A stretch of 64,000 nt of DNA, taken from assembly GCA_039811225.1 (NCBI GenBank), contig JBDHYG010000001.1, forward strand, positions 310,001 to 374,000. The letters run 5' to 3'. The stretch's first letter is position 1. Every line of letters starts with the position of its first letter. The stretch is from JAFDXJ01 sp039811225 (GTDB taxonomy: Bacteria > Bacteroidota > Bacteroidia > Chitinophagales > Chitinophagaceae). Positions 43,274-52,043 of the stretch are shown in pieces. The translations under genes were made by a program, and so were the position numbers. The notes under the pieces are model-generated. The model was not told where the DNA came from. It saw only the letters and a list, made by a program, of their open reading frames with translations, and ran no database searches.

Positions 43274-43414
43274 ACCTTTTGTAAAGATTCAAGGTACAAT
43301 AAAAGTACTACCCAACAAGACCATGGCTATTTAATCTTTAATTTCCCGGCAAAGTTTTTTACAAAAAATTATCAACGTTCATTAAACTTATGGCATGATC
43401 TTTCATCCTATAAA

Positions 43415-43459
43415 CTCCAATTATTTGGAAAAATAGAAATATATCCTCCAATTTTGGAG
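43415..43459. promoter_or_regulatory. repeated CTCCAA dyads upstream of the LTxxQ gene
   Basis: CTCCAATTATTTGGAA starts at 43415 and CTCCAA-TT-TTGGAG occupies 43446-43459. The second is a symmetric dyad with 6-base arms; the first keeps five of the six arm pairs. They lie 31 bases apart, about three helical turns, and 35-80 bases upstream of the small secreted protein gene. This is a plausible operator pair, inferred from symmetry and position. Confidence 0.35.
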
Positions 43460-43493
43460 ACATTTCCGGAAACATTTAAAACAAGATAAACTC

Positions 43494-43859
43494 ATGAAAA
43501 AAATTATCCTTGCGGTAGTACTTTGTTTTGGTATGATTGGTTTCACCCAGGCTCAAAGTACGGATACGGCAAATACGGCAACCAGCAACCAGGGTTTCAA
43601 GGAAGGAAAAGCCAAAGAAGGCATGTTCAAAAAACTGCAAAATGTCAACCTCACTCCTGACCAAAAGAAAAAATTAGTTGAATATAAAAAATCAGCTAAA
43701 GAAAAAGAAGATGCCATTAACAATAATAAGAATCTTACGCCGGAACAAAGAGATGCCCAGTTAATGGAACTCCGGAAACAAACAAAAAAGAATATTATTT
43801 CTATCCTCACCCCCGAACAGAAACAAAAATTGATGGAAGAAAGAAAAGGAAAGAAATAA
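43494..43859 (+). CDS. small secreted LTxxQ-motif protein (Spy/CpxP-like)
   Basis: This 121-residue protein has a signal peptide (MKKIILAVVLCFGMIGFTQAQ). The mature part is Lys/Glu-rich and helical, with LTPDQKKKLVEYKKS near 54-68 and LTPEQRDAQLMELRKQ near 81-96. A third LTPEQKQKLMEE follows near 107. The LTxxQ repeats and composition match small periplasmic proteins of the Spy/CpxP type, which act in envelope stress and chaperone roles. It lies in tandem with a diverged relative 117 bases on. Confidence 0.75.
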   Translation: MKKIILAVVLCFGMIGFTQAQSTDTANTATSNQGFKEGKAKEGMFKKLQNVNLTPDQKKKLVEYKKSAKEKEDAINNNKNLTPEQRDAQLMELRKQTKKNIISILTPEQKQKLMEERKGKK

Positions 43860-43976
43860 ATACGGAAAATCTATTGAACTAAGCAAAACTTGTTTTTTAT
43901 TTTTTTTAAGTCATACTTAAATTCGGCATGATTTTTTTAAGAAAAAAACCATTATTCATCATCAAACAAAATTCAA

Positions 43977-44363
43977 ATGAAAAAATTATTCTTTGCGGGT
44001 ATTATAGCATTTAGCCTGCTCTCTTTCACATCGGTACAGGCACAGACAGACGCTAAGAGCCCGGCTACGACACAAGATGCACAACGGAATCCTGATTGGA
44101 AGGCAATTAAAACAAAGCTGGGCCTGACTAATGACCAGGTGACAAAAATCAAAGGCTATGCGGATATCGCAAAAACAAGAAGGGAGGCGGTGAAAAATGA
44201 TAAACTCCTTACCGATCAACAAAGAACAGAACGGATGCAAAATATCAAAGATGAGTTGAGACAAAAAATTGCCAGTGTACTTACTGCCGAGCAAAAAGCA
44301 AAAATCCAGGCTTATAAAGACAGAAAAGAGGCCAGTCCATTGGATGCATTGGAAGCCGATTAA
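43977..44363 (+). CDS. second small secreted LTxxQ-like protein
   Basis: This 128-residue protein has a signal peptide (MKKLFFAGIIAFSLLSFTSVQAQ). The mature part is highly charged: KTKLGLTNDQVTKIKGYAD near 46-64, LLTDQQRTERMQNIKDELRQ near 79-98, and LTAEQKAKIQAYKDRK near 101-116. It shares layout and LTxxQ-type motifs with the preceding gene, and the two are probably an old tandem duplication. Function is inferred only from the Spy/CpxP resemblance. A terminator follows. Confidence 0.72.
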   Translation: MKKLFFAGIIAFSLLSFTSVQAQTDAKSPATTQDAQRNPDWKAIKTKLGLTNDQVTKIKGYADIAKTRREAVKNDKLLTDQQRTERMQNIKDELRQKIASVLTAEQKAKIQAYKDRKEASPLDALEAD

Positions 44364-44384
44364 AATTAATTCTTCAAAAAAAGG

Positions 44385-44409
44385 AAACCGGGTATCCCCG
44401 GTTTTTTTA
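44385..44409 (+). terminator. rho-independent terminator after the LTxxQ gene pair
   Basis: Arms AAACCGGG (44385-44392) and CCCGGTTT (44397-44404) form an 8-base-pair hairpin with a 4-base loop, followed by a run of T. It lies 21 bases past the second LTxxQ gene. Confidence 0.85.
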
Positions 44410-44491
44410 TGCCTGGAAATTACTATTTGCCATTTAAAACAAAATAGGATATTCGCATGGTAGAATCAATTACTTTCAACAAAAATCAAGC

Positions 44492-45382
44492 ATGGATGTA
44501 TTAACGCTAACTGGTATTACAAAATATTACGGAAAGATATGTGCCCTCAATAATGTGTCTTTTTCCATACCGGCGGGATCTGTTTATGGTATCCTCGGAC
44601 CCAATGGCAGTGGGAAAACAACCCTGTTGGGTATTATCATGAATATACTCAAACAAACAAGTGGTTCTTTTGAACTACTGGGCTGTGCTCCGGATAATCA
44701 TATCCGCAGAAAAGTGGGTACTTTACTGGAAACACCCAATTTTTATCACTATTTATCCGGTGAGAAAAATTTACAAATAGCTGCAGCCATCAAGCAGAAA
44801 GGAGCAGATCAAATTGAAGAAGTGCTTCGTAAAGTAAATCTGTATGACCGGCGGCAAAGCAAATTCAGTACCTATTCCCTGGGGATGAAACAGCGGTTGG
44901 GCATTGCATCCTGTTTACTGGGTAGCCCGGAGGTATTGATTTTTGATGAGCCGACGAATGGCCTTGATCCGGTAGGCATTTCAGAAATCAGGGAATTGAT
45001 CCTGCAATTATCCGCTGAAGGGAAAACGATTATTATGGCTAGCCATTTATTGGATGAAGTAGAAAAAGTTTGCAGTCATGTGGCAATTCTAAAATATGGT
45101 AACCTGCTAACTGCCGGAAAAGCCGGTGAAGTTTTGGTAAACGAAGACATTGTGGAATTGGGCGCCACGGATCTTTCACAATTGGCCAGTATTTTACAAG
45201 CATTTCCCGGGAATACGCAACAAGTTAAATCCGGCAATTTCCTGCAACTTCATTTTCCTGTGGGCACCGCCAACCTGGAACAAATCAACCGTTTTTGCCA
45301 GGAACACGATATTTATTTAAATCATTTAATACTAAAGAAAAAAAGCCTGGAAACTTTATTCCTTGAAATAACCCATAATTAA
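44492..45382 (+). CDS. ABC transporter ATP-binding protein
   Basis: This 296-residue ATPase drives the transporter whose permease follows 2 bases on. Seen: Walker A GPNGSGKTTLL near 37-47, the signature YSLGMKQRLGIA near 128-139, and Walker B VLIFDEPTNGLDPVG near 148-162. MASHLLDEVEKVC near 183 (switch His) is also present. The last 80 residues are an accessory domain found in the multidrug/bacitracin (CcmA-like) subfamily. The substrate is unknown. Confidence 0.9.
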   Translation: MDVLTLTGITKYYGKICALNNVSFSIPAGSVYGILGPNGSGKTTLLGIIMNILKQTSGSFELLGCAPDNHIRRKVGTLLETPNFYHYLSGEKNLQIAAAIKQKGADQIEEVLRKVNLYDRRQSKFSTYSLGMKQRLGIASCLLGSPEVLIFDEPTNGLDPVGISEIRELILQLSAEGKTIIMASHLLDEVEKVCSHVAILKYGNLLTAGKAGEVLVNEDIVELGATDLSQLASILQAFPGNTQQVKSGNFLQLHFPVGTANLEQINRFCQEHDIYLNHLILKKKSLETLFLEITHN

Positions 45383-45384
45383 AC

Positions 45385-46179
45385 ATGCTACAACATTTAA
45401 AAATCGAATGGCTCAAAATCAAAAATTATAAGACCTTCTGGATCTTATCTTCTCTATTTTTAGTAAGTGTTTTTGGCATCAATTATATCGCATTTGCTAT
45501 TGAACAGGAGACGATGCAAAAAGCACCGGAAGCTGGCATGATCCTGGGTACCTCGCGGTTTTTATTCCCGGATGCATGGAGCACGGTGGCTTATTTATGT
45601 AGTTACCTGTTATTTATTCCCGGCCTGCTTATGATCATTTCCATTTCCAATGAATTTTCATTTAAAACCCATCGGCAAAATATTATTGATGGTTGGAGCA
45701 GAACAGATTTTATTTATGTAAAACTAATGGATGTCGTTATCCTGGCTATTTGTTCTACCATTTGTATGGTAATAGCCGCATTTATTTTTGGGATATCCAC
45801 CGGTGGTTTTAGTTCAATAGATTTTTCCGGCAGTATCTATATTCTCTATTTCTTTATTCAGGCATTGAGTTATATAGCAGCAGCCTTATTGGCTGGTGTC
45901 CTTTTTAAAAGATCAGGCATAGCTATTGGCGTATTTTTTCTGTATGCTGTGGTGCTGGAAAATTTATTGGCCGGATTACTTAATCGATATGTCGGCGGCA
46001 TTGGGGCCTATCTGCCTTTGGAATCTACAGATAACCTGATACCATTCCCTTTCCTGCGAAATGTGGTAGATCATATAGTTAAAAGGCCAAACACCATTGC
46101 GCTTTTAATAGCTGCCTGTTGCTACCTGGGTCTTTACTTTTTCCTTTGTAAGCGAAAATTTGAAACGGATGAACTGTAA
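45385..46179 (+). CDS. ABC transporter permease (ABC-2 type)
   Basis: This 264-residue membrane protein has six hydrophobic segments. The first lies near 18-38 (FWILSSLFLVSVFGINYIAFA), others near 74-90, 115-140, 150-175, 180-205 and 233-255. It is an ABC-2 type permease with the usual EWLKIKNYKTFWI cytoplasmic start. It pairs with the ATPase immediately upstream (2-base spacer). The pair is probably an exporter or envelope transporter. Confidence 0.85.
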   Translation: MLQHLKIEWLKIKNYKTFWILSSLFLVSVFGINYIAFAIEQETMQKAPEAGMILGTSRFLFPDAWSTVAYLCSYLLFIPGLLMIISISNEFSFKTHRQNIIDGWSRTDFIYVKLMDVVILAICSTICMVIAAFIFGISTGGFSSIDFSGSIYILYFFIQALSYIAAALLAGVLFKRSGIAIGVFFLYAVVLENLLAGLLNRYVGGIGAYLPLESTDNLIPFPFLRNVVDHIVKRPNTIALLIAACCYLGLYFFLCKRKFETDEL

Positions 46180-46241
46180 CTTTATAGTTAAAGATCTAAC
46201 GGTTTGAATGATGGTTTTGTAATCCATCTAAATCTCTTATC

Positions 46242-47618
46242 TCAAAAGATTTTTTTAAACCATTTCAATTTGCCTTTGTATGGTGGGTATTTGATGGCTG
46301 GGTCAAACCAGGTAGGTGTTTTCATGATGGCTTTCTGGTGTGAAAATGTATCAAATGAGGAACGACCGTGATATTGGCCTGTTCCACTGTTGCCGATACC
46401 ACCAAAAGGCAAGGCATCATTAGTCAGGTGCCAGGCTGCATTGTTAATACAGCCACCTCCAAAAGAGATCCGCTTTATCCAGTACTTTTCATTTTCTTTT
46501 TTTGAGGTGAACACATAGAAAGCCAGTGGTTGGGGATTTTCCTGTAAAATGGCCACTGCTTCTTCTTTTTCTTTAAAAGTCAGGATGGGTAATATAGGCC
46601 CGAAAATTTCTTCCTGCATGAGCTTACTTTGTAAGGAAACATTTTCTACCAAAGTGGGTTGTATGTAACATTTTTCTTTATCTATTTTACCTCCATACAC
46701 AATGGTAGCTTCCTGCAAAAAGCTACACAATCGATCAAAATTTTTACCATTAATTATTTTGCCATAATTATAATTATCGGGGCCCTGTGCACCGAAGAAT
46801 TTGTCTGCATATTTTTTTAAATAAGAAAGTAATTCTTCTTTTTTATTTTCCTGTACCAGCAAATAATCCGGTGCTACGCACATTTGGCCGGCATTAGAAA
46901 ATTTTGCCAGTACAATTCGTTTTGCTGCCACTTCCAGGTGTGCATCTTCCTCAACTATGCATGGACTTTTCCCGCCCAGTTCCAATACAACCGGTATCAA
47001 CTGCCCGGCTGCCATAGCATAAATTAATTTTCCCACATGTGTACTGCCGGTATAAAAGATTTTATCAAAACGAAAACTCTTGATCAAACCAGGCAATAGT
47101 GCGGCACCATCTCCTTCGATATAGGCTACATAATTTTCCGGCATACATTCACGGACAATTTTTTTCATGATAGCTGCTGTGGCCGGGGCATATTCACTGG
47201 GCTTAAGCACCACCCCATTGCCAGCTGCTATGGCCCCGATAAATGGGGTAAACAATAATTGCAGTGGATAATTCCAGGGGGCTATAATTAATACGACACC
47301 CAATGGCTCCCTCACTATATAGCTGGATGAAGGGAAATTTAAAAGATTGGTCTTTACCCGTTCCGGTTTAACCCAGGTTGCCAGGTGTTTCTCCATTGTC
47401 CGGATGGCAGAAAGGACAAAACCAATTTCAGTAATCCAGGCTTCTTCTCTATTTTTTTTAAGATCTGTATATAAGGCATCAAACAAGGAATCCTTATTGG
47501 CCAGGATACTTCTTCTTAGTTGTGCTAATTGTTGCAGCCGAAATGCAACTGGCCGAGTAATACCACTGGACACATATTCACGTATCCGCAAGAGGCCGGG
47601 TAAAATATTTTCTTCCAT
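46242..47618 (-). CDS. aldehyde dehydrogenase family protein
   Basis: This 458-residue NAD(P)-dependent aldehyde dehydrogenase resembles the class 3/fatty aldehyde group. Seen: IIAPWNYPLQLLFTPFIGAIAAGN near 108-131, the catalytic Glu in LELGGKSP near 211, and the catalytic Cys in NAGQMCVAPDYLL near 246. EIFGPILPIL lies near 338. The C-terminus (YPPYKGKLKWFKKIF) is hydrophobic and basic, as in membrane-linked members. The gene is alone on the minus strand between the ABC pair and the Gfo/Idh/MocA gene. Confidence 0.9.
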   Translation of the reverse strand: MEENILPGLLRIREYVSSGITRPVAFRLQQLAQLRRSILANKDSLFDALYTDLKKNREEAWITEIGFVLSAIRTMEKHLATWVKPERVKTNLLNFPSSSYIVREPLGVVLIIAPWNYPLQLLFTPFIGAIAAGNGVVLKPSEYAPATAAIMKKIVRECMPENYVAYIEGDGAALLPGLIKSFRFDKIFYTGSTHVGKLIYAMAAGQLIPVVLELGGKSPCIVEEDAHLEVAAKRIVLAKFSNAGQMCVAPDYLLVQENKKEELLSYLKKYADKFFGAQGPDNYNYGKIINGKNFDRLCSFLQEATIVYGGKIDKEKCYIQPTLVENVSLQSKLMQEEIFGPILPILTFKEKEEAVAILQENPQPLAFYVFTSKKENEKYWIKRISFGGGCINNAAWHLTNDALPFGGIGNSGTGQYHGRSSFDTFSHQKAIMKTPTWFDPAIKYPPYKGKLKWFKKIF

Positions 47619-47738
47619 ACAACAAATTCAAGGCTGAAAGTACAGGATTATTCCGGGCATTTTGTTTATGCCTGATGCATTTTTTTATTCAAGGAGAATT
47701 AAATAATTTTCAGGCTTCTATCATTACCCTTTACATCC

Positions 47739-49202
47739 ATGAGAAAATTTAACCAGATCCATACCGGAAATAAAAGTTCAAGAAGAAAGTTTATAAAAAA
47801 TGCGGGCATCACCACAGCCGGCTTATATATTTTACCTCGTCATGTTTTAGGAGGAAAAGGATACATTGCACCCAGTGATAAATTGCGAATAGCCGCGATC
47901 GGTGCCGGGGGCAAAGGGGAAGATGATATCCGGCATTTCTACAAAGGTGGCCATGCTGATATCATCGCTTTATGTGATGTGGATGACAGGCAAACGATTA
48001 CAACCCGTCAGCAATTCCCAAAAGCAGCTTATTATAAAGATTTCCGGGAGATGTTGGAAAAAGAAAAGAACACTATTGATGCTGTTTCTGTATCCACTCC
48101 CGATCATACACATGCCGTAGCGGCCATGGCTGCCATGCAGTTAGGCAAACATGTATATGTGCAGAAACCGATGGCACATGATATCTATGAAGCAAGAAAG
48201 ATGACTGAAGCGGCACATCGGTATAAAGTGGTTTCCCAAATGGGCAACCAGGGAGCCAGTGGAGATGGTGTGCGCCAATTAATTGATTGGTATGCAGCAG
48301 GAATTATTGGCGAATTGGAAGAAGTGTATTGTTATACTGACCGGCCTGTTTGGCCACAAGGGGTTTTACGGCCGACCACAGTCGATCCCATTCCAAAAGA
48401 ATTAGATTGGGATTTATGGTTAGGAACTGCCCCGGTTAAAAACTATTTCACAGATGTATTACCATTTAACTGGCGTGGCTGGTGGGACTATGGTACCGGT
48501 GCATTGGGAGATATGGCCTGCCATATTATGCTACCGGCTTTTGCCGTAGCCAACCTGGGTTACCCGATTGCTGCTGAATGCAGTGTAGCTACCCGGTATA
48601 TCCAGCCCTGGCAAAAAGCATATACGCCAGACAGCCCGCCAATTGCATCTCATATTATTCTCACTTTTGAAATGCCGGGGAAAAAACAAATTAAATTACA
48701 TTGGATGGACGGAGGAATTCAGCCTCAACGGCCGGAGGAATTAAAAGCCAATGAGCTGATGGGTGATGGTGGAAATGGTGTTTTATTTATAGGAACAAAA
48801 GGTAAAATGATGTGCAGTACGTACGCCCAGAATCCACAACTTTTACCCACGCAAAAAACAACCGAAACCATAGTACCTCAAACGATAGCCCGTGTTCCGG
48901 GTGGCGAATCCGCACATTATACGGATTGGGTAGATGCCTGTATTGCCGGATATGGCAGTACCAAAGCTAATCAACTCAGTAGCCGGTTCGATGTGGCAGG
49001 TCCCTTAACGGAAAGTGTATTGATGGGAAATTTAGCCATACGCAGTTACGATTACAGAGTTCTTAAAGACAAAGATTATATCTACCCAGGGAGATATATA
49101 AAACTTTTGTGGGATGGCCCTGCAATGCGTATTACCAACTTTGAAGAAGCCAACCAATTTGTAAAAAGAACATACCGGGAAGGCTGGAGCCTGGGGATAT
49201 AA
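47739..49202 (+). CDS. Gfo/Idh/MocA family oxidoreductase, Tat-exported
   Basis: This 487-residue protein has an N-terminal twin-arginine leader (SSRRKFIKNAGITTAGLYIL near 14-33), so it is likely exported folded with NAD(P). The Rossmann domain includes LRIAAIGAGGKGEDDI near 50-65. Family motifs follow: VSTPDHTHAVAAMAAMQLGKHVYVQKPMAHD near 121-151 and NWRGWWDYGTGALGDMACHIM near 246-266. It resembles the large group of Bacteroidota and Planctomycetota Gfo/Idh/MocA proteins linked to sugar catabolism. Substrate unknown. It differs from the GH109-like protein at 11.7 kb. Confidence 0.88.
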   Translation: MRKFNQIHTGNKSSRRKFIKNAGITTAGLYILPRHVLGGKGYIAPSDKLRIAAIGAGGKGEDDIRHFYKGGHADIIALCDVDDRQTITTRQQFPKAAYYKDFREMLEKEKNTIDAVSVSTPDHTHAVAAMAAMQLGKHVYVQKPMAHDIYEARKMTEAAHRYKVVSQMGNQGASGDGVRQLIDWYAAGIIGELEEVYCYTDRPVWPQGVLRPTTVDPIPKELDWDLWLGTAPVKNYFTDVLPFNWRGWWDYGTGALGDMACHIMLPAFAVANLGYPIAAECSVATRYIQPWQKAYTPDSPPIASHIILTFEMPGKKQIKLHWMDGGIQPQRPEELKANELMGDGGNGVLFIGTKGKMMCSTYAQNPQLLPTQKTTETIVPQTIARVPGGESAHYTDWVDACIAGYGSTKANQLSSRFDVAGPLTESVLMGNLAIRSYDYRVLKDKDYIYPGRYIKLLWDGPAMRITNFEEANQFVKRTYREGWSLGI

Positions 49203-49218
49203 AATTTTGGAAAATTTA

Positions 49219-49260
49219 TAGCAATTCAGTTCCCTGAAAGGTCTTGCTATTTTATATTTT
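49219..49260 (+). terminator. possible terminator after the Gfo/Idh/MocA gene
   Basis: TAGCAA (49219-49224) pairs with TTGCTA (49244-49249), with an inner TTCAG/CTGAA stem. A T-rich tract follows. The stem is interrupted, so this is a moderate call. Confidence 0.5.
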
Positions 49261-49274
49261 TAGGGCTTTTAAAC

Positions 49275-49279
49275 AGGAG
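49275..49279 (+). promoter_or_regulatory. Shine-Dalgarno-like sequence before dut
   Basis: AGGAG lies 5 bases before the dut ATG at 49285. It is one of the few recognisable ribosome-binding sequences in this window and supports that start. Confidence 0.5.
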
Positions 49280-49284
49280 TAAAA

Positions 49285-49731
49285 ATGGCTGTTAAAATCG
49301 CTGTCAAAGTAATTAATCAATCTACTCATAATTTACCACAATATGCTACGCAGGGTGCATCTGGTATGGATTTGAAAGCGCATTTGCCGGCATCTATTAC
49401 GGTAAAACCATTGGAAAGAATACTGGTACCTACTGGGTTGTTCCTTGAAATCCCGGAAGGTTATGAAGCACAGGTACGTACACGGAGTGGGATGGCATTG
49501 CATCATGGTATTGTATGCCTGAATAGCCCGGGAACTATAGATGCTGATTACCGGGGTGAAATAAAAGTGATTCTGATTAATTTGTCTGGAGAAGAACAGC
49601 TAATAAAAAACGGAGACCGTATTGCACAACTCGTTTTTCAACAGGTAACACAAATCCAATGGGAGGAAGTGAACGCATTGAATGAGTCGATTCGTGGTGC
49701 CGGCGGATTTGGCCACACAGGAAAAGAATAA
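49285..49731 (+). CDS. dut: dUTP diphosphatase
   Basis: This 148-residue trimeric dUTPase hydrolyses dUTP to dUMP, keeping uracil out of DNA. All five motifs are visible: ASGMDLKAHL near 26-35, RTRSGMALHHGI near 68-79, GTIDADYRGEIKVILIN near 87-103, GDRIAQLVF near 111-119, and the C-terminal RGAGGFGHTGKE. Length and order are typical. It follows the Gfo/Idh/MocA gene after a possible terminator and precedes the DUF4292 gene by 74 bases. Confidence 0.95.
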   Translation: MAVKIAVKVINQSTHNLPQYATQGASGMDLKAHLPASITVKPLERILVPTGLFLEIPEGYEAQVRTRSGMALHHGIVCLNSPGTIDADYRGEIKVILINLSGEEQLIKNGDRIAQLVFQQVTQIQWEEVNALNESIRGAGGFGHTGKE

Positions 49732-49805
49732 ACAGTACGAATTATGAAGCGCTAAATTTTCAGTAAAAAATTAGTTGATAATCTACCTTCTATAAAAAAG
49801 GAAAA

Positions 49806-50630
49806 ATGAACTTGCGGGGAAATTTTATTTTTAGTGCATTAATAATGTTTTTATTTTTTACTGCCTGTCGCGCCAGTAAGAAAGCCCTCACTGATACCCC
49901 TAAATCCGATAATACTGCACATGTAACACCCTCAGATAGCCTGACTTTTGCAGACAGCCTTCGCTGGGCAATAAAAGCTTTTCAACAATCAACATCCAGG
50001 TTGCCTATTTACCAAACCTTGCAAGCAAAAATTAAAATTGATTTTGAAAGTGACCGGGAAAGTTTCCAGGGCACATTAAGTATCAGGCTGCGTAAAGACA
50101 GTCTTATTTGGTTATCAGCTACCGGGCCTTTGGGCATTGAAGCTTTCCGTGCCCTCATCCGGCCGGATAGTATCACCCTGATGGATAAGCTTGAAAAATC
50201 AGTATTGCAACGACCTATTTCATTTTTACAGGAACAATTGAAGTTGCCCTTAGATTTTTACGCATTGCAGGACCTGCTCATAGGAAATGCATTTTTTGCA
50301 GATAGTAGTTTTTCCGGTTTTAAAATTGAACAGGATACGATAGAACTCCTATTTCAGAATAATGGCTTTACCAACATCATTCACTTGAACAGGCAAAATG
50401 CATTGATACTTGACAATACGCTTTATGATAAATCAATGTATCCCATGCGGTCGGCAAATTTTATTTATTCAGGCTATACGTTGCAAAATGGAATAGATTT
50501 CTCCATGCAGCGTGTAATAAAAATTACAGATACCATGAATAAAAAAATTGAACTGACATTTAAGCAAATAGATTTTGATCAGCCACAAACATTTCCTTTT
50601 AATATTCCTAATTATTATTTCATTAAATAA
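49806..50630 (+). CDS. DUF4292 lipoprotein
   Basis: This 274-residue lipoprotein has a leader ending FLFFTAC, with the anchor Cys at residue 22. The mature part is beta-rich: LQAKIKIDFESDRESFQGTLSI, IWLSATGPLGIEAFRALI, and repeated amphipathic strands to the C-terminus. It matches DUF4292, a LolA/LppX-like fold of Bacteroidota envelope proteins. It is 57 bases upstream of the EnvC-type gene, and this pairing is frequent in the phylum. Confidence 0.8.
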   Translation: MNLRGNFIFSALIMFLFFTACRASKKALTDTPKSDNTAHVTPSDSLTFADSLRWAIKAFQQSTSRLPIYQTLQAKIKIDFESDRESFQGTLSIRLRKDSLIWLSATGPLGIEAFRALIRPDSITLMDKLEKSVLQRPISFLQEQLKLPLDFYALQDLLIGNAFFADSSFSGFKIEQDTIELLFQNNGFTNIIHLNRQNALILDNTLYDKSMYPMRSANFIYSGYTLQNGIDFSMQRVIKITDTMNKKIELTFKQIDFDQPQTFPFNIPNYYFIK

Positions 50631-50687
50631 TATTACTTTCCGGCTTTCGTTACAAAATTTACCTGAAACCCATAATTTGTTTTAATA

Positions 50688-52040
50688 ATGAATAAATTTC
50701 TTCTAACGATTTGTTTCCTTTTCCTGACAACGGCTGTTTTTTCACAGGATACCAAAGAAGAAATTCAGCAAAAACAACAACAATTGTTGAAAGAGATTGC
50801 TGATTTGAATGCCACAATTGATGATATCAAAAAAAATAAAAAGATCTCCTTAAGTCAATTGACACTGGTACAAAGAAAAATAGATGCCCGGCAGGAATTG
50901 ATCAATAATATCAATAAAGAGCTTCGCCGGCTGAATGAAGATATGTATCAAAATGAGCTGAACATTTATCGCCTGAAAAATGAACTGGATACTTTGAAAC
51001 AGCAATATGCCAAAAGCCTAGTCTTTGCCTATAAAAACCGCAGCAACTATGATTACCTCAATTTTCTTTTTTCCGCAAAAAGTTTCAATGATGCATTAAA
51101 ACGCATAGCCTATTTAAAGAGCTACCGGCAATACCGGGAAACACAGGTTACCACCATTTTAAAAACGCAGGCATTGCTGCAAAGCCGTATACAATCTTTA
51201 AGTTCCAACAGAACAGAAAAAAGTTTATCGCTAAAAGATCAAAATAAGCAATTGAGTGTATTGGAAGACGATAAACAGGAAAAGGACCAGGTTGTTAATA
51301 AATTAAAAGGCCAGGAAAAGAAGATTGCGGCACAAATAAAGGCGAAAGAAAAAACCAGACAGCAGTTGGAAAACGCACTGAAATCAGTAATTAAAAAAGA
51401 AATTGCCGAGGCAAAGAAAAAAGAACAGGAAAGACTTGCCAAAGAAGCGGCGGAAAGAAAAAAACAGGAGGATGCGCAAAAAGCCAATAATCCACCGGTC
51501 AATAACACAACACCTAAAACCAATAATACAGCGGTTGCTGTCAATAAACCGAAAGTGACAACACCCCCGGTTTCGAATAATAATCGCGCTTACAGCCCTT
51601 TTGAATCTACCACCGAAGGCTTGAACCTGTCACTGAATTTTGAAAATAATAAAGGAAAATTACCCTGGCCGGTTGATCAGGGGTACATAGCGGTGCACTT
51701 TGGGAATTTCCAGGTTCCTAATACTAACCTGAAAGGTTATATGCCCGGGCTGGAGATTGCTTTGCCGGTAGGGTCCAGTGTGAAAGCCGTTGCAGATGGA
51801 ATCGTTTCAGCTGTTTTTGACCTGGGCAATGCACAAACGGTAATTATGATACATGGTAAATATTTTACCACTTACAGTAATTTAAATGGCATAACCGTAA
51901 GTAAAGGTGACAAAATCAAAGCAGGCCAATTATTAGGAAAAGCGGCCATGGGTGATGAAGGAGATGGCCAGATTATCTTTATGGTAAGTAATGATAAGGA
52001 TGTCAACCTAAACCCGGAAAGCTGGTTGCGCTCCCGCTAA
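50688..52040 (+). CDS. EnvC-type murein hydrolase activator (degenerate M23/LytM)
   Basis: This 450-residue exported protein has a signal peptide ending VFS before QDTKEE. A long coiled coil spans residues about 20-265, with repeated Lys/Glu/Gln heptads, followed by an Asn/Pro/Thr-rich linker. The LytM/M23 domain spans about 325-445 (KLPWPVDQGYIAVHFG, ALPVGSSVKAVADGIVSAVFDLG). The zinc ligands of active M23 enzymes are missing: the HxxxD block reads MPGLEI and the HxH block reads TTYSNL. This fits EnvC, which activates amidases rather than cutting murein. The DUF4292 gene lies just upstream. Confidence 0.85.
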   Translation: MNKFLLTICFLFLTTAVFSQDTKEEIQQKQQQLLKEIADLNATIDDIKKNKKISLSQLTLVQRKIDARQELINNINKELRRLNEDMYQNELNIYRLKNELDTLKQQYAKSLVFAYKNRSNYDYLNFLFSAKSFNDALKRIAYLKSYRQYRETQVTTILKTQALLQSRIQSLSSNRTEKSLSLKDQNKQLSVLEDDKQEKDQVVNKLKGQEKKIAAQIKAKEKTRQQLENALKSVIKKEIAEAKKKEQERLAKEAAERKKQEDAQKANNPPVNNTTPKTNNTAVAVNKPKVTTPPVSNNNRAYSPFESTTEGLNLSLNFENNKGKLPWPVDQGYIAVHFGNFQVPNTNLKGYMPGLEIALPVGSSVKAVADGIVSAVFDLGNAQTVIMIHGKYFTTYSNLNGITVSKGDKIKAGQLLGKAAMGDEGDGQIIFMVSNDKDVNLNPESWLRSR

Positions 52041-52043
52041 ATC

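Noticed and set aside
50688..52040. active M23 zinc endopeptidase
   Set aside because: The zinc-binding His and Asp positions are replaced in both motifs, so it is called an EnvC-type activator.
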